A DNA stretch of 64,000 bases from Curtobacterium sp. VKM Ac-1395 (GCF_015350975.1 NZ_JADKRX010000003.1:355278-419277), one strand, 5' to 3'; counted from the first letter of the stretch, positions 44,451 to 52,724 are shown. A program made the numbers and translations. Notes: generated by a model from the sequence alone, not told the origin.

Positions 44451-46322
44451 ATGACACAGCGCATCGAGGACCACGCGATGATCGGGGACTGCTACACCGC
44501 CGCCCTGGTCGACCGAGCCGGGACCATCGACTGGATGTGTCTGCCGCGCTTCGACAGCTCGTCCACCTTCGCGGCCCTGCTCGGTGACGAGCACGACGGG
44601 CACTGGACGCTCCACCCGACCGACCCCGACGCCACCGCCGAACGGCGCTACGAGCAGGACACCCTCGTCCTCACCACGATCTGGACCACCGCGTCCGGCA
44701 TCGTCGAGGTCACCGACTTCATGCCGATCGACGCGCGCCGCGCCGCGGTCGTCCGCCGGGTCCGCGGCCTGCAGGGGTCCGTCGAGATGCGCCAGACGCT
44801 GCGCATCCGCTTCGACTACGCCTCGGCGCTCCCCTGGGTGCGGCAGATCGGGGACGACGACGACCCCGCCCTCGTCGCCACCGCCGGGCCGGGATCGGTC
44901 ATCGTGCGCGGCGTCCGGTTCCACGCCGACGACCACCGGCACGTCGCGACCACGACCATCCACGACGGCGACGTGCTCGACGCCGAGCTCACCTGGTACC
45001 CGTCGCACCGCGAGCCGCCGGAGCCTCTCGACGTGACACCGGCCCTGGCGGCGACGAGCGCCTGGTGGCGTGCGTGGGCCGGCAAGACCCGCGTCGAGGG
45101 GCCGTACGCGGACGCCACGCGACGCTCCCTGCTGCTGCTCCGCGCGATGACCCACGCCGAGACCGGTGGGGTCGTCGCTGCCGTGACCACGAGCCTCCCG
45201 GAGGACCCCGGCGGTGAACGCAACTGGGACTACCGCTACGTGTGGCTCCGTGACGCATCGCTCGCCCTGGCGTCCCTGATCGCGCACGGGTACCGCGACG
45301 AGGCCACCCACTGGCGCGGCTGGCTGCTCCGGGCCATCGCGGGCGACCCGGCCGACGTGCAGATCATGTACGGCATCGCCGGTGAGCGCGAACTCGCCGA
45401 GCGGGAGCTCCCCCACCTGGCCGGGTACGCACACTCCACCCCGGTGCGGATCGGCAACGGCGCGTCGACGCAGTACCAGGGCGACGTCTTCGGCGAGGTC
45501 CTGGCGGCGTTGCACGACGCGCGGGAGCTCGGCGTCGAGGAGAACGCCGACTCGTGGGCCCTCCAGCGCGCCCTGCTCGGCTTCGTCGAACAGCACTGGC
45601 AGGAGCCCGACAACGGCATCTGGGAAATGCGCGGGCCCCGGCGCTCGTTCACGCACTCACGCGCGATGATCTGGGCGGCCTTCGACCGTGGAGTCGCCGC
45701 CGTGGAGGAGTTCGGGCTCGAGGGCCCTGTCGAACGCTGGCGGGAACTCCGCAGTGCCGTCCGCGCCGAGATCGACGAGCACGGCTGGAACGCCGAGCGC
45801 GGTGCCTTCCGGCAGCACTACGACACCGACGAGGTCGACGCGAGCCTGCTCGTGCTGCCGCAGATCGGGTACTGCAAGGCGACGGACCCGCGGATGCTCG
45901 GCACGGTCGCCGCGATCGAGGAGGACCTCCGCGTGGGGACCGACGGCCTCGTGCTGCGCTACCGCACGTCGGCCGGGTTCGACGGCCTGAGCGGCAGCGA
46001 GCACCCGTTCCTCGCCTGCTCGTTCTGGCTCGTGGAGCAGTACGCCGCCTCGGGCCGGGTCGAGGACGCCGAACGCCTGATGGACATGCTCGTCGGGTAC
46101 GCCAACGACGTCGGGATGCTGTCGGAGGAGGTCGACGTCGCGACGGGGCACCACATCGGCAACACCCCGCAGGCGTTGAGCCACCTGACGCTCGTGTCGG
46201 CCGCCGACGCCATCCAGCGGGCACGGGGCGCCGTCTCCGGGCACCGCACGCGCGTCCCCCAGCACGACGGCGGCACGCGCGCCGCGGCCGGCGTGGGCGG
46301 CTTCGCCGGCACGCCCGCCTGA
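44451..46322 (+). CDS. Glycoside hydrolase family 15 protein (glucoamylase/trehalase-like)
   Basis: 623 residues, cytoplasmic (no signal peptide). N-terminal beta-sandwich (IEDHAMIGDCYTAALVDRAG, IDWMCLPRFDSSSTFAALLG) then the (alpha/alpha)6 catalytic barrel with NWDYRYVWLRDASLALASLI, ASTQYQGDVFGEVLAAL, the catalytic acid in DNGIWEMRGPRRSFTHSRAMIW (about residue 390) and the catalytic base region HPFLACSFWLVEQYAASGR (about 520). In actinobacteria such enzymes cleave alpha-1,4 or alpha,alpha-1,1 glucosidic bonds, and several are trehalases; which applies here is undetermined. It is monocistronic, flanked by repeats on the left and a 40-bp perfect palindrome on the right. Confidence 0.92.
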   Translation: MTQRIEDHAMIGDCYTAALVDRAGTIDWMCLPRFDSSSTFAALLGDEHDGHWTLHPTDPDATAERRYEQDTLVLTTIWTTASGIVEVTDFMPIDARRAAVVRRVRGLQGSVEMRQTLRIRFDYASALPWVRQIGDDDDPALVATAGPGSVIVRGVRFHADDHRHVATTTIHDGDVLDAELTWYPSHREPPEPLDVTPALAATSAWWRAWAGKTRVEGPYADATRRSLLLLRAMTHAETGGVVAAVTTSLPEDPGGERNWDYRYVWLRDASLALASLIAHGYRDEATHWRGWLLRAIAGDPADVQIMYGIAGERELAERELPHLAGYAHSTPVRIGNGASTQYQGDVFGEVLAALHDARELGVEENADSWALQRALLGFVEQHWQEPDNGIWEMRGPRRSFTHSRAMIWAAFDRGVAAVEEFGLEGPVERWRELRSAVRAEIDEHGWNAERGAFRQHYDTDEVDASLLVLPQIGYCKATDPRMLGTVAAIEEDLRVGTDGLVLRYRTSAGFDGLSGSEHPFLACSFWLVEQYAASGRVEDAERLMDMLVGYANDVGMLSEEVDVATGHHIGNTPQALSHLTLVSAADAIQRARGAVSGHRTRVPQHDGGTRAAAGVGGFAGTPA

Positions 46323-46381
46323 GCGGGGGTGGGCGGCGCGCAACGGACGGAACGTCGCCGCCGCTGACGTCTGCACTGACA

Positions 46382-46421
46382 GACGGGAGGCCCGGTGCCA
46401 GCTGGCACCGGGCCTCCCGTC
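46382..46421. terminator. Perfect 40-bp palindrome, bidirectional terminator
   Basis: GACGGGAGGCCCGGTGCCAG followed immediately by its exact complement: a loopless 40-bp palindrome between the convergent GH15 and PIN-PhoH genes. It shares the GGGAGGCCCG core with the hairpins at 50892 and 53245. As no T-tract is present, function is inferred. Confidence 0.7.
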
Positions 46422-46430
46422 CGTCAGTGT

Positions 46431-46478
46431 GACCAGAACCGCGACCAGAGCCGCGACCAGAGCCGCGACCAGAGCCGC
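46431..46478. repeat. 12-bp tandem repeat, four copies
   Basis: GACCAGAACCGC once and GACCAGAGCCGC three times, head to tail, followed by the related GACCGAGCGCTA that contains the PIN-PhoH stop codon. Non-coding in both flanking gene frames. Confidence 0.9.
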
Positions 46479-46487
46479 GACCGAGCG

Positions 46488-47861
46488 CTACACCAGGTCC
46501 GGCGAGTCCAGCATCTCCGTCACCAGCGCCGCGATCGCCGAGCGCTCCGACCGGGTCAACGTGACGTGCGCGAACAGCGGGTGTCCCTTCAGCCGCTCGA
46601 TCACCGAGGCGACCCCGTCGTGCCGACCGACGCGCAGGTTGTCGCGCTGGGCGACGTCGTGGGTCAGGACCACGCGCGAGTTCTGGCCGATGCGGGAGAG
46701 CATCGTCAGGAGCACGTTGCGCTCGAGGGACTGGGCCTCGTCGACGATCACGAAGGCGTCGTGCAGGGAGCGGCCACGGATGTGGGTCAGCGGGAGCACC
46801 TCGAGCATGCCGCGCTCGACCACCTCGTCCAGCACGTTGTCGGAGACCAGCGCGCCGAGGGTGTCGTAGACCGCCTGCGCCCACGGGTTCATCTTCTCGT
46901 TGGCGTCGCCGGGCAGGAAGCCGAGCTCCTGGCCACCGACGGCGTAGAGCGGGCGGAACACCATGATCTTCTTGTGCTGCTGCCGTTCGAGCACGGCCTC
47001 CAGTCCGGCGCACAGGGCCAGGGCGGACTTGCCGGTGCCCGCGCTGCCGCCGAGCGAGACGATGCCGATCTCCGGGTCGAGCAGGGCGTCGATGGCCAGG
47101 CGCTGCTCGGCGGAACGGCCCCGCAGGCCGAAGACCTCGCGGTCGCCCCGGACCAGGGCGACGGCTCCGGGTGTGTGCACGCGTCCGAGTGCTGATCCGC
47201 GCTCGGAGTGGATGACGACGCCGGTGTTGACCGGGACGCCCTCGAGCGCGGCGGAGGTGATCTCCTCCTGCTCGTAGAGGTGGGTCATCTCGCTGCCCGA
47301 GACCTGCAGGTCGGTGATGCCGGTGTACCCGGAGTCGACGGCGAGCTCGGCGCGGTACTCCTGGGCGGCCAGCCCGACCGAGGCAGCCTTGACGCGGAGC
47401 GGGAGGTCCTTCGACACGACGACCACGTCGAGGCCGTCGTTCGCCAGGTTCATCGCGACGGCGAGGATGCGGGAGTCGTTGTCGCCGAGCTGCAGCCCGG
47501 ACGGCAGCACCGACTGGTTCGAGTGGTTCAGCTCGACGCGGAGCGAGCCGCCGTCACCGACCGCGACGGGGAAGTCGAGCCGCTCGTGCTCGACCCGGAG
47601 CTCGTCGAGGATCCGGAGCGCCTGGCGGGCGAAGTAGCCGATCTCCGGGTCGTTGCGCTTCGACTCGAGCTCGCTGACGACCACGACGGGCAGCACCACG
47701 GCGTGCTCGTCGAACCGGAACAGGGCTCGCGGATCACTCAGCAGCACCGAGGTGTCCAGCACGTAGGTGCGCTGGGCGGTGCTGGTCGACCGGTCGGCCG
47801 ACGCCGAGGTCGACGCTGCTGACGAGGTTCCGCGGGAGACGTTCTGAGAGGTCACGACCAC
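46488..47861 (-). CDS. PIN-PhoH fusion protein (PhoH2-type RNA helicase/ribonuclease)
   Basis: 457 residues. An N-terminal PIN nuclease domain (about 30-170) begins [20 protein letters not shown], with further acidic residues in [12 protein letters not shown] and [15 protein letters not shown] and [16 protein letters not shown] middle region leads to the PhoH ATPase (about 240-457): Walker [39 protein letters not shown], Walker [38 protein letters not shown]. Mycobacterial PhoH2 proteins of this design have RNA unwinding and cleavage activity. Start at GTG 47861; GTG 47855 is also possible. Upstream is an unusually structured ~100-nt leader. Confidence 0.92.
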   Translation of the reverse strand: MVVTSQNVSRGTSSAASTSASADRSTSTAQRTYVLDTSVLLSDPRALFRFDEHAVVLPVVVVSELESKRNDPEIGYFARQALRILDELRVEHERLDFPVAVGDGGSLRVELNHSNQSVLPSGLQLGDNDSRILAVAMNLANDGLDVVVVSKDLPLRVKAASVGLAAQEYRAELAVDSGYTGITDLQVSGSEMTHLYEQEEITSAALEGVPVNTGVVIHSERGSALGRVHTPGAVALVRGDREVFGLRGRSAEQRLAIDALLDPEIGIVSLGGSAGTGKSALALCAGLEAVLERQQHKKIMVFRPLYAVGGQELGFLPGDANEKMNPWAQAVYDTLGALVSDNVLDEVVERGMLEVLPLTHIRGRSLHDAFVIVDEAQSLERNVLLTMLSRIGQNSRVVLTHDVAQRDNLRVGRHDGVASVIERLKGHPLFAHVTLTRSERSAIAALVTEMLDSPDLV

Positions 47862-47900
47862 TCCATCCCCGGGCCGCGAACGACCCGGTCCTTGTCCTCA

Positions 47901-47958
47901 CGCGGCCACGGAGCGGGTCTCGAAGCACCGACTGTGGCCGCTTCGATCGGGCTCGGTG
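47901..47958 (-). ncRNA. Structured 5' leader of the PIN-PhoH gene (candidate cis-regulatory RNA)
   Basis: Three pairings in 58 nt: GCGGCCAC (47901-47908) with GTGGCCGC (47933-47940); TCGAAGC (47919-47925) with GCTTCGA (47939-47945); GCACCGA (47924-47930) with TCGGTGC (47952-47958). The first and third can coexist only as an H-type pseudoknot; the second competes with both. The set lies between a plausible promoter and the start codon, at the 5' end of the transcript. I do not recognise it as a known riboswitch. Confidence 0.45.
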
Positions 47959-47971
47959 CCCGATGGCGCTG

Positions 47972-48000
47972 ACGCTACGACGAGCCCGTGTCGGCGTCGA
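47972..48000 (-). promoter_or_regulatory. Candidate promoter of the PIN-PhoH gene
   Basis: On the minus strand TCGACG (47995-48000), 17-bp spacer, TAGCGT (47972-47977). It would start transcription near 47965, leaving a leader of about 105 nt. Confidence 0.5.
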
Positions 48001-48063
48001 GATCGACACGCGGATTCCTCGGTTACGGTCGCGTGAACAGCCCCTGGGTGCGCGCTCCGGACG

Positions 48064-49185
48064 TCAGAACGACGTGGCGTAGGAGATGCAGGCGTCCCGG
48101 AACATGTCGAGCGTCTCGTCGGTGGTCGACGCGAACACCGAGACCCGCACGGTCCCGAGTCGCGCGCTCACGGTGACCCCGTGGTTGTGCAGCGCGGCCG
48201 ACAGTGCCGTGAGGCGTCCCTCGGCGGGGCGCAGCACGACGATGCCCGCGCGCTCGGCGGGGTCGCGGCTGGACTCGACCTCGAGCCCGAACTCGTCGGC
48301 GATGTCGAAGACGCGCTCGACCCGGTCGGCGACGCGCTCCTGCACGGCCGCGACACCGACGGCGGTGAGCCGCTCGAGCGACACCGCCATGCGGGCCTGC
48401 GCCACCGGGTCGATCCGGCTCATCGTGAAACCGGCGGCGCCCGGACGCACGGACGGCACCTCGAGGGGCCACCCCGTCGTGCCGTGCGGGCCGGAGAGCG
48501 CGGGACGGAGCCGCTCGAGCGCGCGGTCGCTGAACGCCGTGAAACCGGTGCCCCACCCGGCGTGCAGCCACTTCTGGCCCCCCGTGGCGACGACGTCCGC
48601 GAGCTCATAGGGGGCGTCCACGACGCCGAAGCCCTGGATCGCGTCGACGATGAGCAGCCGGTCGCCGATGACCTCGCGGAGGCCGGCGAGGTCGGTGCGG
48701 TACCCGGTGCGCCAGTCGACCAGGGACACGGCGACGGCGGTGACCTCGTCCTGCGCGTCCGCGAGCCGGGACGCGACGAGCGACGGCGTGACCCAGCCAG
48801 CACCCGACTCGATGACGACCGGACGGACGCGCCCGCCGGTGGCCGACGCGGCGCTGGCGAGGGCGAGGGGCATCGACGGGTACTCGTCCGCGGCGACGAG
48901 GACCCCTCCGGTGATGCCGAAGGCGGTGTGCAGCAGGCCGGGGGTGGTGGCCGACTGGGACACGACCTGGTCCTCCCGGCGTCCGACCATGCGGGCGGCG
49001 ACGGCACGGACGCGGGCGTCCTGCTCGTCGAGGGTCTCCATCGCACCGAACCGCATGTGCGCCTGGATGGTGCCGAGGACCCGCTGCTCCTCGAGCACGG
49101 CGGTCTGCACCGGGCCGAAGGCGGCGTGGTCGAGGTAGCCGGGCTCCTCGGCGAAGCCGGCGGCGTACTCGTCGATCGTGGTCAC
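48064..49185 (-). CDS. Class V aminotransferase-fold PLP enzyme (second)
   Basis: 373 residues. Features: PGYLDHAAFGPVQTAVLEEQ at the N-terminus, VVSQSATTPGLLHTAFGI for phosphate binding, LLIVDAIQGFGVVDAPYELADVVATGGQKWLHAGWGTGF with the ring-contacting Asp and the PLP Lys (GGQKWL). This is the general arrangement of cysteine desulfurase/isopenicillin-N-epimerase-like enzymes; there is no catalytic Cys loop evident, so desulfurase activity is doubtful. GTG 49185 is preferred because AAAGG lies 8 nt upstream; GTG 49194 is an alternative three codons earlier. Only distantly similar to the enzyme at 294-1328. Confidence 0.82.
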   Translation of the reverse strand: MTTIDEYAAGFAEEPGYLDHAAFGPVQTAVLEEQRVLGTIQAHMRFGAMETLDEQDARVRAVAARMVGRREDQVVSQSATTPGLLHTAFGITGGVLVAADEYPSMPLALASAASATGGRVRPVVIESGAGWVTPSLVASRLADAQDEVTAVAVSLVDWRTGYRTDLAGLREVIGDRLLIVDAIQGFGVVDAPYELADVVATGGQKWLHAGWGTGFTAFSDRALERLRPALSGPHGTTGWPLEVPSVRPGAAGFTMSRIDPVAQARMAVSLERLTAVGVAAVQERVADRVERVFDIADEFGLEVESSRDPAERAGIVVLRPAEGRLTALSAALHNHGVTVSARLGTVRVSVFASTTDETLDMFRDACISYATSF

Positions 49186-49283
49186 GGGGTGCACCTTTCA
49201 CAGGAACAGAACCCTGAGAGACTACTGGGACGACCGGGTGGTCGCGAATGCACGCCTCGGCCTCAGCCGATCGACGCAGTGGT

Positions 49284-50069
49284 TCAGCCGCCGAACCGCC
49301 GTGAGCGGAGCCCGAAGTCGCGGACCGCGCGCAGGAAGTCGACCTCGCGCAGGTCGGGGTAGAAGGCCTCGACGAAGTAGAACTCGCTGTGGGCGCTCTG
49401 CCACAGCATGAAGTCCGACAGGCGCTGCTCGCCCGAGGTCCGGATCATCAGGTCCGGGTCCGGCTGCCCCTGCGTGTACAGGTGGTCGCCGATGAGCTCC
49501 GGGGTCAGGACCTCGGCCAGGGTGTCGAGCGTGCCGCCGCCCTCGCCGTGTGCTCGGACGATGCTGCGCATGGCGTCCGCGATCTCCCGCCGACCGCCGT
49601 ACCCGACGGCGAGGTTGATGTGCAGCCCGGTGTGCCCGGCGCTCCGGGCCGCGGCGTCCGCGAGCGTCGTGACGAGCCCGTCCGGCAGTCCGTCGTTCGA
49701 CCCGACGTGCTGCACGCGCCACTGCTTGTGGTCGGCCAGCCGGTCGGCCAGGTCGGCGATGATGCTGATGAGCTGCTCGAGCTCGTCGCCCCCGCGGCCC
49801 TTGAGGTTGTCCGCCGACAGCAGGTACAGCGTGACGACCTGCACGTCGAGGTCGTCACACCACGACAGGAACTCGGGGATCTTCGCGGCGCCGGCTCGGT
49901 GTCCGTGCGCGGCGGTCTCGAGGCCGAGCTGCTTCGCCCAGCGGCGGTTCCCGTCGACGATCATGGCGACGTGCTTCGGCGTCGGCGCTCCGTCGATCTG
50001 CTTCCGGATGCGCTTCTGGTAGGCGCGGTAGAGGATCCCGCGTCCCGCCCATCCCAGCCTGCCCGTCAC
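49284..50069 (-). CDS. Isoprenyl transferase, second paralogue (Z-farnesyl diphosphate synthase-like)
   Basis: Cis-prenyltransferase of 261 residues. Motifs: PKHVAMIVDGNRRWAKQLGL with the catalytic Asp, HGHRAGA, LYLLSADNLKGRG, NLAVGYGGRREIADAMRSIV, and DLMIRTSGEQRLSDFMLWQSAHSEFYF. It has an N-terminal segment GRGILYRAYQKRIRKQIDGAP that is typical of the short-chain actinobacterial enzyme (mycobacterial Rv1086 type, which makes Z,E-farnesyl diphosphate). This is a family-based inference; chain length cannot be read with certainty. Starts at GTG 50069; TACGCT at a short distance upstream suggests a leaderless message. Divergent from the hemolysin-III-like gene. Confidence 0.9.
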   Translation of the reverse strand: MTGRLGWAGRGILYRAYQKRIRKQIDGAPTPKHVAMIVDGNRRWAKQLGLETAAHGHRAGAAKIPEFLSWCDDLDVQVVTLYLLSADNLKGRGGDELEQLISIIADLADRLADHKQWRVQHVGSNDGLPDGLVTTLADAAARSAGHTGLHINLAVGYGGRREIADAMRSIVRAHGEGGGTLDTLAEVLTPELIGDHLYTQGQPDPDLMIRTSGEQRLSDFMLWQSAHSEFYFVEAFYPDLREVDFLRAVRDFGLRSRRFGG

Positions 50070-50145
50070 GCGACGAGCGTAGTGCACCCGTGCTCGGCGC
50101 CGACTCCCAGCCGGCGGTGTGGTGACCCGGCGATATCGTCGGAGC

Positions 50146-50850
50146 ATGCACCAGGACAGGGACACCGGCACCCTCCCCCACGTCCCCTTCACGGAAGAGG
50201 CAGCCACCGCAGCCGACGAACGTCCGGCCTGGCGCGGCTGGATCCACCTCGGCACGTTCCCGTTCGCCCTCGCGATGGGGATCGTCCTCGTGAGCCTCGC
50301 GGCGACCCCGGCGGCGAAGGCCGGCACCGCGGTGTTCATGGCGACGTCGCTCGTCATGTTCGGCGTCTCCGCGACCTACCACCGCTTCCCCTGGGGCCCG
50401 GTCGTCAAGCGGGTCCTCAAGCGGATCGACCACACGAACATCTTCCTGCTCATCGCGGGGACGTACACACCCGTGGCCGTCTGCGCCCTGCCGCACACGC
50501 TGATGGTCGTGGTGCTCTGGGTGATGTGGGGCGGCGCCCTGCTCGGCATCGCGTTCCGCGTCTTCTGGATCGGGGCGCCACGCTGGCTGTACGTGCCGCT
50601 CTACCTGGCGCTCGGCTGCGCGGCCCTCGGGATCCTGCCGCAGCTCTTCGCCGCGAGCGTCCCGATGACCGTGCTCGTGCTGGCCGGCGGGCTCGCCTAC
50701 GTCGTCGGCGCGGCGGTGTACGGCTTCAAGCGGCCGAACCCCTCACCGATGTTCTTCGGCTTCCACGAGGTCTTCCACGCCCTCACCGTCGCGGCCTTCG
50801 CCGCGCAGTGGGCGGGCATCCTCCTGGTGGCGCTGCACCCGGTCCGCTGA
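50146..50850 (+). CDS. Hemolysin III / PAQR-family membrane protein
   Basis: 234 residues with seven predicted transmembrane helices. The PAQR/HlyIII metal-binding signatures are visible: SATYHRFPWGPVVKRVLKRIDHTNIFLLIAGTYTPV and the C-terminal FFGFHEVFHALTVAAFAAQW with two His. Family members are proposed to be membrane hydrolases; haemolytic activity is seldom proven. ATG 50146 with GGAG two nt before; a TATCGT hexamer just upstream suggests a very short leader. Convergent with the small membrane protein gene, with a GGGAGGC hairpin between. Confidence 0.9.
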   Translation: MHQDRDTGTLPHVPFTEEAATAADERPAWRGWIHLGTFPFALAMGIVLVSLAATPAAKAGTAVFMATSLVMFGVSATYHRFPWGPVVKRVLKRIDHTNIFLLIAGTYTPVAVCALPHTLMVVVLWVMWGGALLGIAFRVFWIGAPRWLYVPLYLALGCAALGILPQLFAASVPMTVLVLAGGLAYVVGAAVYGFKRPNPSPMFFGFHEVFHALTVAAFAAQWAGILLVALHPVR

Positions 50851-50891
50851 CGGTCGGCACGGCAGGTCGGGTGCCGGCGGTGACCACGAAC

Positions 50892-50933
50892 GGACGGGAG
50901 GCTCGTGGCGGTGTCGCCCCGGGCCTCCCGTCC
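50892..50933. terminator. GGGAGGC-type hairpin between convergent genes
   Basis: GGACGGGAGGC (50892-50902) and GCCTCCCGTCC (50923-50933) with an inner GGCG/CGCC stem. It lies between the hemolysin-III-like gene and the converging small membrane protein gene; a probable bidirectional terminator. Confidence 0.7.
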
Positions 50934-50950
50934 CTCGGGTGCCTGGCTCG

Positions 50951-51250
50951 CTAGCCGCGCTCGGTGTCGTCCCCGACGTCGGTGCGGCCGTCCTCGTCGG
51001 CGCGACGCGCCGGCTCGTCCGTGAGCGGGCCGCCGTTCCGGGCCTCGGCCTCGAAGCGCTCCCGGATCTCCGCGCGGTAGCGGGTGCGACGGATGCGGCG
51101 CGTCATGTCGACGAGCAGCAGGATCGTCACGACGGCGACGACTGCGATCGCGATGAAGCCGGCGACGCCCGGGGTGACGTCGACGTCGGGCACGGCCGAG
51201 GTCGGGCTGGGGCTCGGGGTGGCAGCGAGCACTGCTGCGATGGTGGTCAC
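50951..51250 (-). CDS. Small single-pass membrane protein, unknown
   Basis: 99 residues. An N-terminal Ser/Pro/Thr-rich segment, one transmembrane helix (VAGFIAIAVVAVVTILLLVD, about 30-49), then a strongly charged cytoplasmic tail (MTRRIRRTRYRAEIRERFEAEARNG...) with alternating Arg and Glu, likely helical. GTG 51250 overlaps the mca stop as GTGA, so it is translated with mca; proteins of this size and type follow mca in related actinobacteria (recollection, not tested). No function known. Confidence 0.8.
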   Translation of the reverse strand: MTTIAAVLAATPSPSPTSAVPDVDVTPGVAGFIAIAVVAVVTILLLVDMTRRIRRTRYRAEIRERFEAEARNGGPLTDEPARRADEDGRTDVGDDTERG

Positions 51251-52137
51251 GCGGTGACGTCCTGTTCGGCTGGGATCCCCGCGAAGAGGTCGGACTCGGG
51301 CAGCTCGGTGGGCACGCGGGCCTCGACGAGCTGGTAGTCCTCGGTCGGCCACACCGTCGCGAGGAGGTCGTTCGGCCAGTAGAAGAAGGGACTGTTCGGC
51401 GGCACCTGGCTGGCGTGGGCGCGCAGGGCGGCGTCGCGGGCGTCGAAGTACTCGTGCACGTCGACGTGGCTGGTCGCCAGGTCGGGCCGGTCCGCGAACC
51501 GCTGCACCCACTCGCCGAGCTGCTCGACGAGGGGGCTGTCGGGCTCGCGTTCCTTGATGGCTTCGTAGAACGCGGTGAAGCGACGCGGGTTCATGGTGCG
51601 CTCGTAGTAGAGCTTCGCGACCGCCCACGGCTCGCCCGCGTCGGGGTACTTCGTCGGGTCGGCGGCGTCGCGCCAGGCGGCCATCGAGACCTCGTGCGTG
51701 CGGATGTGGTCCGGGTGCGGGTAGCCGCCGTTCTCGTCGTAGGTGACGAGCACGTGCGGACGGAAGCGACGGACCACGCGGACGAGCGCCTCGGTCGAGT
51801 ACTCCAGCGGCACGGTGGCGAAGGTACCGGGGCGCACGGTCTCGCCCTTCTCGGCGTCGGGCAGCCCGGAGTCGTGGTAGCCGAGCCAGACGTGCTCGAT
51901 GCCGAGCGCGGCCTGTGCCGCGGCCATCTCCCCGCGCCGGAAGCCGGCCATGTCCCGGTGCGCGCGGCTCATCGCGGGCGCGGGCAGGTCCTCGTTGAGG
52001 ATGTCGCCGGCCTCGCCGCCGGTGCAGGAGACGACGAGGACCTCGTTGCCCTCGGCCACGTACTTCGCCGACGTGGCAGCCCCCTTGCTCGACTCGTCAT
52101 CGGGATGGGCGTGGACGGCCATCAGACGATGTGGCAC
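51247..52137 (-). CDS. mca: Mycothiol S-conjugate amidase
   Basis: Zinc-dependent amidase of 296 residues that cleaves mycothiol adducts of toxins to mercapturates for export, the actinobacterial detoxification pathway. N-terminal zinc motif MAVHAHPDDESSKGAAT and second-shell HPDH (GGYPHPDHIRTHEVS) are diagnostic of the MshB/Mca deacetylase family. The VSCTGGEAGDILNEDL and WLGYHDSGLPD segments favour Mca over MshB. The ATG at 52137 is divergent from the DUF4307 gene. Presence of mca implies the cell makes mycothiol. Confidence 0.95.
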   Translation of the reverse strand: MPHRLMAVHAHPDDESSKGAATSAKYVAEGNEVLVVSCTGGEAGDILNEDLPAPAMSRAHRDMAGFRRGEMAAAQAALGIEHVWLGYHDSGLPDAEKGETVRPGTFATVPLEYSTEALVRVVRRFRPHVLVTYDENGGYPHPDHIRTHEVSMAAWRDAADPTKYPDAGEPWAVAKLYYERTMNPRRFTAFYEAIKEREPDSPLVEQLGEWVQRFADRPDLATSHVDVHEYFDARDAALRAHASQVPPNSPFFYWPNDLLATVWPTEDYQLVEARVPTELPESDLFAGIPAEQDVTA

Positions 52138-52231
52138 GGGTGGATCCTCACGGGTGGGGTCGGGGTCGGAGGTGGCGCACGGCAGGCGTGAACTACCCTG
52201 GGATCAGGATAATCACCCCGGGAGCCCCGAA

Positions 52232-52651
52232 CTGTCCGAACAGCTGAACCCGAGCACCACGGCCACCCTCGACGACCGCTACGGCCGCACCGCCGGCCGG
52301 TCGCGCCGCACCAGGACGATCGCGATCGCCGCTGCGGCCGCCATCGTCGTCGTGTTCGGTGCCTGGGTGATCTGGGCCGGCCCCGGGCAGACCTCGCACG
52401 GGCTCGACTCCGACGACGTCGGCTACCAGATCCTCTCCACGCACAAGGCGGTCGTGCACTCGCAGGTGTCGGTCGACCCCGGGACGGCCGCCGAGTGCAC
52501 GGTCCAGGTGCTCGACAAGTCGTACACGATCGTCGGCTGGAAGACCGTGACGCTGCCCCCGGCGACCGAGCGCTCGCGGACGATCACGACCGACGTCAAC
52601 ACGACGACACGCGGCGTGACCGGCTTGATCCACACCTGCTGGGTTCCCTAG
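52232..52651 (+). CDS. DUF4307-domain membrane-anchored protein (CTG start likely)
   Basis: About 139 residues. N-terminal ~35 residues hydrophilic with DDRYGRTAGRSRRTR, one transmembrane helix (TIAIAAAAAIVVVFGAWVIWA, about 37-57), then an extracytoplasmic beta-rich domain with DSDDVGYQILSTHKAVVHSQVSV and the pair of Cys in ECTVQVLDKSYTIVGWK and HTCWVP. This is the actinobacterial DUF4307 family, often next to mca and greA. No ATG, GTG or TTG is suitably placed: CTG 52232 has GGGAG 7 nt upstream and gives the normal length; GTG 52172 is the only nearby alternative but would lie over the mca promoter region. Confidence 0.82.
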   Translation: MSEQLNPSTTATLDDRYGRTAGRSRRTRTIAIAAAAAIVVVFGAWVIWAGPGQTSHGLDSDDVGYQILSTHKAVVHSQVSVDPGTAAECTVQVLDKSYTIVGWKTVTLPPATERSRTITTDVNTTTRGVTGLIHTCWVP

Positions 52652-52669
52652 ACTGCCCTGATTCGCCTG

Positions 52670-52698
52670 ACGAGACCGACCGCTCCGGTCGGTCTCGT
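52670..52698 (+). terminator. Intrinsic terminator before greA
   Basis: ACGAGACCGACCG-CTC-CGGTCGGTCTCGT, a perfect 13-bp stem with a 3-nt loop and a TCTTC tail, between the DUF4307 gene and greA on the same strand. Confidence 0.85.
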
Positions 52699-52724
52699 TC
52701 TTCATGGTCGAAGGGACTGACGAC

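Noticed and set aside
46431-46478. CRISPR-like or iteron (origin) array
   Set aside because: 12-bp units without spacers, no replication initiator gene and no AT-rich region nearby.
48064-49185. Cysteine desulfurase (SufS/IscS)
   Set aside because: The fold matches but no catalytic Cys loop could be identified, and no Suf/Isc partners are adjacent.
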